Positions 62,101 to 64,000 of a stretch of 64,000 nt of DNA are shown piece by piece. The DNA lies in NCBI GenBank assembly GCA_020634375.1, contig JACKBX010000013.1:40060-104059 (forward strand). The letters run 5' to 3'. Both the position numbers and the translations under genes were made by a program. How positions within the stretch are numbered: position 1 is the stretch's first letter; every line of letters starts with the position of its first letter. This stretch comes from Ardenticatenaceae bacterium (GTDB lineage: Bacteria > Chloroflexota > Anaerolineae > Promineifilales > Promineifilaceae). The notes under the pieces were generated by a model that saw only the letters and a program-made list of their open reading frames with translations, was not told the origin of the DNA and did not search any database.

Positions 62101-64000
62101 CATTCGTTGCCAGTACAGACGCTCTGTTTATTGTTTCAGTAAATATCAATACTAATGACACCCGAATTTCAGCTTTGGACCAAAATAATTACTTGTTATT
62201 ATGGCAGCGAGAATTATCAGACCATAACGAGGTAACATCTCCGATTTTAGATGGTGATCAATTGTTCATAACTATCAATAATGTACTATATACCTTATCA
62301 ACTGAAACAGGGGAGATTGTTGGTCAGCAATCATTTACTGGAGAGTTGAGCAATCCTGTTGTTGATGGAAACTTCTTATATGTAGTTGAGGATATCGGCA
62401 CCACCTTAACAATTCACGCTTTTGATAAACAAACTAGAGCATCTGTGTGGGCTAATAACTTTAGCTTTCCTGATAACTTTCTGATAAGGAATCCAATCAT
62501 TGTAAATGATACCCTGGCTGTTAGCATTGAGACACCGAGTGATGATGAATCTATTGTGGGGATGAATAAGGTAACAGGTCAGGATGTATGGCAACAGCTA
62601 GTAAGTGACAATATATCTGAACAGGAGGATATCTTTGGCAATGAGACCTATAACTTAATTTATGTTATGGAAGATAATGTTTTAACGGCATTTCATGCGG
62701 ACAGTGGGGTAACGGCATGGTCCGTTGACGCAAGCATGGTAAATTCCAACATTATTGTCACAGAAGATACGGTTTATCTAATAGCTATTTGCGGTACTTA
62801 TGGTACTACTTGTCTGATCGCAGTTGACGCGGAAACGGGATTTATTGCTTGGGAAGTTGAAATCCCACCTGATTATGTATTTTATTACCAATACATGACG
62901 ATGGCTAATGGAACCATCTATGTTAATTCATGGGGTGGCAGTGGCAGTCAGGGAGTGGGCATAAAAGCTTTTGATGCTTCTTCGGGGGGTCTCGTTTGGG
63001 AGTCTTTAGATGGTGGAAGATCGAATGTTCCTCCGGTTATAGTAAACGGGAAGATTTATGTAAATTACTATGAATTAGACGAAATTGCTGTTTATGAATC
63101 TAATATTTCTTTTGAATACACTAAACATTACTTTGGCGGTGGACAGCAATTGGCAACACGGTTGGCGGATGGGGATTTGTTCTATCACCTGAACGACCCC
63201 ACCGGCATGTCACTGGTATTGGTGGATGAGAATGGTGACGAAGCCGGCCGTATGGTATACGATGGCTACGGCATGCTCCTGACCAACACCCTCCCCCTAA
63301 CGCTAACCGGCACGCTGCCAGACTTGCCCGATGCGGCTACGGGGTTGGTGCATTTGGGTGGTGGTAGGTGGTACGACCCGGCGCTGGGCAGACCATTACA
63401 ACCGAATGCGGCCGGCAGCCCGCCCACGCTACCCCAGGCGCTGAATCGCTACGCGGCGACGCCGGTAGGCCAGCCGGGGGTGTATGAGGCGACGAAGAGC
63501 ACCTGGAACCCCTTTGACGATGCCTACACATCCAACACCGGCAAAGCTTTGGTAAGCAACCAGGTTAATGAAGCCGTAACGATAGGTCTGTACGCTTACC
63601 TGCGGAAATCGGCGTACACAATTGTCGGCGACCCCATCATAGACACGGTTGTAAGAGCTGTTCCAAAGAGTGACTTGCTCGATAGGGTGCTACGGAAAGC
63701 CGGACCCGGCCTCTTGTTTGGCTTAAGCTTTGCGCCGGAATCGGTGCAGCAAGCGGGGCAGCGCCTGGTTAACAAAACTATTGCGGCAAATCTTCGCCCT
63801 GAACTGGAAGAGGTGGTCATCGGCTACAGCTTCAGCTATGGGCACAACCTGCCGGCCGGCCGGGTGGTGGGCAAGCTGCTGGCGAGCAAACTTGGGTTAC
63901 ACGTTCTTGATTTGGGTATAAGTTTGGGCGTTGACGTTGGATTTCAATTTGCGCTAGATTTCAACAATCCTTATTTGACTTCGAAACAACGCACCGTAAG
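53139..64000 (+). CDS. Giant Rhs/YD-repeat secreted protein, 3' end outside the window
   Basis: One frame stays open from the ATG at 53139 (AGGGGAGG ribosome-binding site) to the window end, over 3600 codons. Domains in order: N-terminal membrane segment (ILLIIALIGALLLGTLYAL); ~13 propeller-like repeats with YLLVWQDYRSG (~400-1165); a PKD domain (WSFGDGDDG, ~1190); a DUF11-like domain (~1250-1345); a DUF2341-like domain from YRRPLAL (~1355); a second PKD (IWDFGDGI, ~1520); an SpvB-like start (~1735-1800); YD repeats (~2050-2940); an inserted PQQ-like beta-propeller (~2950-3325); and the Rhs core with GGGRWYDPALGR (~3410). The final ~200 residues after WNPFDD are a different C-terminal domain, as in polymorphic toxins; no motif was recognised. 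Only three ACGGCCGT occur in 10.9 kb, unlike its neighbours. Confidence 0.9.
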   Translation, partial: MSRHQSRKLSILLIIALIGALLLGTLYALMAHPDAEIAQGRAGTSNDTIRFEKREEVLPGALVQIPAVPEAVTVEAEKTVVVDEPQEANVPDMPEQGVATTDTSDAAFFASDTQTNTESGELLLSPVGNLTVDETPPFDPFAVAEAARNTIEVDRLGRPLLNNSAHHAVLDTHVLQFAPVVPEPDGLASHDNGKESTGKPGQRLVKLFPMLQETSTITSGQMISSSVPLTLSIALANVAIGEDVLFSSPSTASPQIQDNMVRYTHTQSLVEEFIALDAGIEQQWWLLSEPTLTGDLVVTVDISTAVTITLQGGNLVFAIEEENGNLTPIAQYSRALAVDANGQSEWASMQVALINGTGSDQHHFQISITFTESWLAAASYPILIDPLVSSMFRLEQETPGHDQITPDIAYNPDADEYLLVWQDYRSGTDWGIYGQRVAANGALLDENFVIADGPYNQRFPKVAYGGGVYLAAWRHYPGTSTYYYDTYAGIISDTGSVMTNTIPIATRSGYADRETPTDIVYNPTNDRFLVLWKDLRTNYWNMWGRQVSPTGEMGLATQITFLNAKNEPNGVGAYNPDDNQYIVLYEYQAVPPSGQMDIRARRINVLADQTLSVLSNETIYIATGSADQRLPDIIYLADAGKYITAWQDNRQAGTNGYDIYGRFIQSDGSVEAEFPVTTLPADERNPRFANGASSSSQLIWQQDNGATTSWDLYAQPLNNSGQLSGSRFVVQETSGQQIGAAIASQEDGSYLAVWYDDRYGDFDIFAQRLQSGTIESGEFLAHPAPGGQTQPQVAYNPVDDEYLVVWQDYRSGKDWDIYAQRVDGSGSLLGENIVVNATSGTHQVAPQVAYGNGDYLVVWQDYVSEKESYYIIYGQRVTANGTLTGNPSPFSRDVKTPKEIPTSITYNPATGQYLIVSQYQSTEYDYDTDIWGWFVTDGGSVSDPFQVTSSPSLPESDAVVTYNADDAQYLVLYETPDGFRNRDILGIRLSSSGTLLGSTINLAVGGADAGEADVIYLPQMGDYFVVWSGSVGQLPGNNHIYGQRVSPTGVLTGSMTAITAESGHVLSPRIAPDGKGGALVVWPRYLYPTGGYDLNARRLDADAQPLGNVFEVVGLDETQESPIPVIAGNGSDQYLLAWQDDSAENWDLYATILQPDSMLTGLAAVNDSPTILGLATCLTATVTGGDNVSYTWSFGDGDDGTGAVISHTYTTAGVYTATVTANNSLSQMTATTTVVIQNIADYLGIHKSAPGLVLAGDPITYTLTVSNGLPFTLTNLLITDTIPANATYISGGTVVGNQVQWSASALAAGTAIEVQYVVTATETVINNDYAIRADNDILVRSQEEVVTFISQLPNGVWWNDDFFYRRPLALTALLPVEGEGVQANTVALTLDNTNALIDAGKLREDGRDLRVTYRDEWGWHVLPAQVSPVISPSVTITFSLQAPITDTSASYWLYYGNAVADQISRLEPASLTEGQIITGVVGSSVVTPTVSFWADTRQAWEPAAITFTSAVTPAVDNLIWDFGDGITLTGQLTQTSHTYTAGVYTVTLTAVTTDSMEVTYGYADYLTILTDRSSDVSIAIGAEEIPVITQTLTTGTGSSFPSAQSDLVVTFPDGAITQTLVVTHTPYQAAVAQNQGVLNRFDLSATAQTSGEPVTQFAELVTLSFDFMQYNLTPEEAETLLFFYWDEAAADWQSITTTVNVASGVATANTSHFSDFTIATNFGLGGPPALRRLPSVSGGGVDLLTGAATYVYPLEVPPGTNGIQPNLSLVYNSGAADTLLDQQAGLVGLGFELAGLGWIQYDPETRAYYLNLNGVSEKLVLDDPGYRTEHETFWRIERKTGGANGVGSQVYWIVTTQDGTRYRFGYNPDSASRYADSGVYYTYNIYRFNLDRVQDLYGNTYSVTYEEREDTENIPNPPYHMVYEASAQPISIVYSNTLQAAPTRQIEFVYTTTQQTNEYSGWRADFPGKADQGPGQEYAYTEALDSVRMLVDTEGTGNFELVRVYDFEYTYYVQEDELPEPSDYGPQYYHLMLTSITEYGSDGVSPLPTTVLTYTETGHLSMIDNGYGGRVHYLYEPLDHWPYTISEYYNGRRIQSDKQAESADTDRWRVYERFVENTYLHEGYGYFYSYDSAVFIDGQFRGHPSVMVIDPDGGETTTSFSLGKYAHAYQSSLDYAWESLWGKPVETIIEQDGVRLSQVNTTYFPTGAYAGRPGYVRSSINDGSPVSIFYLYDSYGNVTTIQENGYNSTYGDDRLTSITYVSPSAANGYVNNRPASVVVRDHLNTEIARTEYDYQLYPIGSLAGITVTQHDVSEHETLPLVSYSHFDSVGNVDITWSGAPTSAMHVAYDPVHYTFPMTMTYPVSDMVEVYEYDARFGIVISHTDVNGFLSAFTSDSFGRVDTEIGANGPANYKYTPGENGLTVTNVYGDAAGTTGVFTVTQQYNGLGQLVQTTAPGGIITDFEYDGLGRLLRQTLPYTSTLGRWLDTAYDALGRPTTVETVDGVTTYSYANWPFVTVTDALGQAKVYKLDAYGQIVRVTEYSGTLSLSTNYEYDLLGNLTHIEDAAGNVITMTYDSLGRKLSMSDPDMGDWYYAYDDSGYLVTQVDARGVTTTLGYDPLGRVISKTYTIPTGTLVAETEPVYYGYTGGLRTSMRDGSGSTVWEYDPAGRLWGETKTIQGYTFYTGYTYDDFGRLETMTYPDGEIVSYTYSPGDGQLTSVSGQDVYLANAVYNPLGQPTTWALGGVVTQTLAYDSVTFRPATVTAHDPALQNLEFFFDDLGRLDWWSDTHLIATQYLDLEYDSLSRLQTVGSTTYPNQSYAYDELGNLTGRSGVVTNTLTYDDIRPHLPITDSYGTAYAYDANGNLITKTLGLSNTIQYIYDAENRLTQVISDSGTIASTSSFIYDGNGQLVRRMSSGEDGFYINEYVQASLGSTSNPLIPLSLNSWPTYMYDNAHSNYNAQETRITPPLTRTGAIVPSVGYEFMQTSSFVASTDALFIVSVNINTNDTRISALDQNNYLLLWQRELSDHNEVTSPILDGDQLFITINNVLYTLSTETGEIVGQQSFTGELSNPVVDGNFLYVVEDIGTTLTIHAFDKQTRASVWANNFSFPDNFLIRNPIIVNDTLAVSIETPSDDESIVGMNKVTGQDVWQQLVSDNISEQEDIFGNETYNLIYVMEDNVLTAFHADSGVTAWSVDASMVNSNIIVTEDTVYLIAICGTYGTTCLIAVDAETGFIAWEVEIPPDYVFYYQYMTMANGTIYVNSWGGSGSQGVGIKAFDASSGGLVWESLDGGRSNVPPVIVNGKIYVNYYELDEIAVYESNISFEYTKHYFGGGQQLATRLADGDLFYHLNDPTGMSLVLVDENGDEAGRMVYDGYGMLLTNTLPLTLTGTLPDLPDAATGLVHLGGGRWYDPALGRPLQPNAAGSPPTLPQALNRYAATPVGQPGVYEATKSTWNPFDDAYTSNTGKALVSNQVNEAVTIGLYAYLRKSAYTIVGDPIIDTVVRAVPKSDLLDRVLRKAGPGLLFGLSFAPESVQQAGQRLVNKTIAANLRPELEEVVIGYSFSYGHNLPAGRVVGKLLASKLGLHVLDLGISLGVDVGFQFALDFNNPYLTSKQRTV

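Overview
The window looks like a chromosomal segment of a free-living, probably filamentous or biofilm-forming member of the Chloroflexota (Anaerolineae-like). This is an inference. It rests on the very large secreted beta-helix/Ig-like proteins, a C-terminal LYLPVVLK-type motif, a Flp-like pilin, PQQ-type sugar dehydrogenase and nucleoside/sugar ABC systems, and on the 16S/23S genes, which could settle it by comparison. A DNA-level signature runs through most protein genes: the palindrome ACGGCCGT. I counted about 90 copies by eye where about one is expected. It is absent from the rRNA operon and rare in the Tn3 transposon and the Rhs gene.

Layout. 0-7 kb: end of an ankyrin gene, a secreted helical-repeat protein, and a minus-strand operon (two permeases, a doubled BMP-type binding lipoprotein, an ATPase) for nucleoside-like solutes. 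7.6-21.8 kb: Flp-like pilin, a 4276-residue surface protein built from Pmp-like beta-helices and Ig-like repeats, and a small LPXTG-like anchored protein. 21.9-28.9 kb: an MFS exporter and a complete rRNA operon (16S-tRNA-Ile-tRNA-Ala-23S-5S, minus strand) with two near-consensus promoters. 28.9-33.7 kb: a partner-switching operon (STAS antagonist, anti-sigma-type kinase, SpoIIE phosphatase with a degenerate receiver) with a glycogen-debranching enzyme gene inside it. 33.7-45.3 kb: metabolic genes: thioesterase, a sugar ABC importer without its own ATPase, PPK2, PQQ-type sugar dehydrogenase, cupin, a Crp/Fnr regulator next to a ferredoxin and a heme-copper-oxidase-like membrane protein, a GarR-like dehydrogenase and a Gfo/Idh oxidoreductase.

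45.3-64 kb is accessory. It holds a 21-bp-period repeat array, a five-repeat CRISPR array without visible cas genes, a 3.8-kb Tn3-family transposon with a frameshifted transposase, a reduced PRTRC (ubiquitin-like) gene cluster whose last small gene the transposon has interrupted, and a giant Rhs/YD-repeat gene that runs off the window.

The most interesting observation is that the first two CRISPR spacers resemble DNA only 200-350 bp away. Spacer 1 is identical at 33 of 36 positions, in codon frame, to the 3' end of the neighbouring Gfo/Idh gene. Spacer 2 matches the 21-bp repeat array just downstream of that gene. Other signals are three intergenic arrays with 21-bp periodicity, many intergenic heptamer-repeat hairpins (some translated into the ends of proteins), and a beta-propeller inserted cleanly into the Rhs repeat region.
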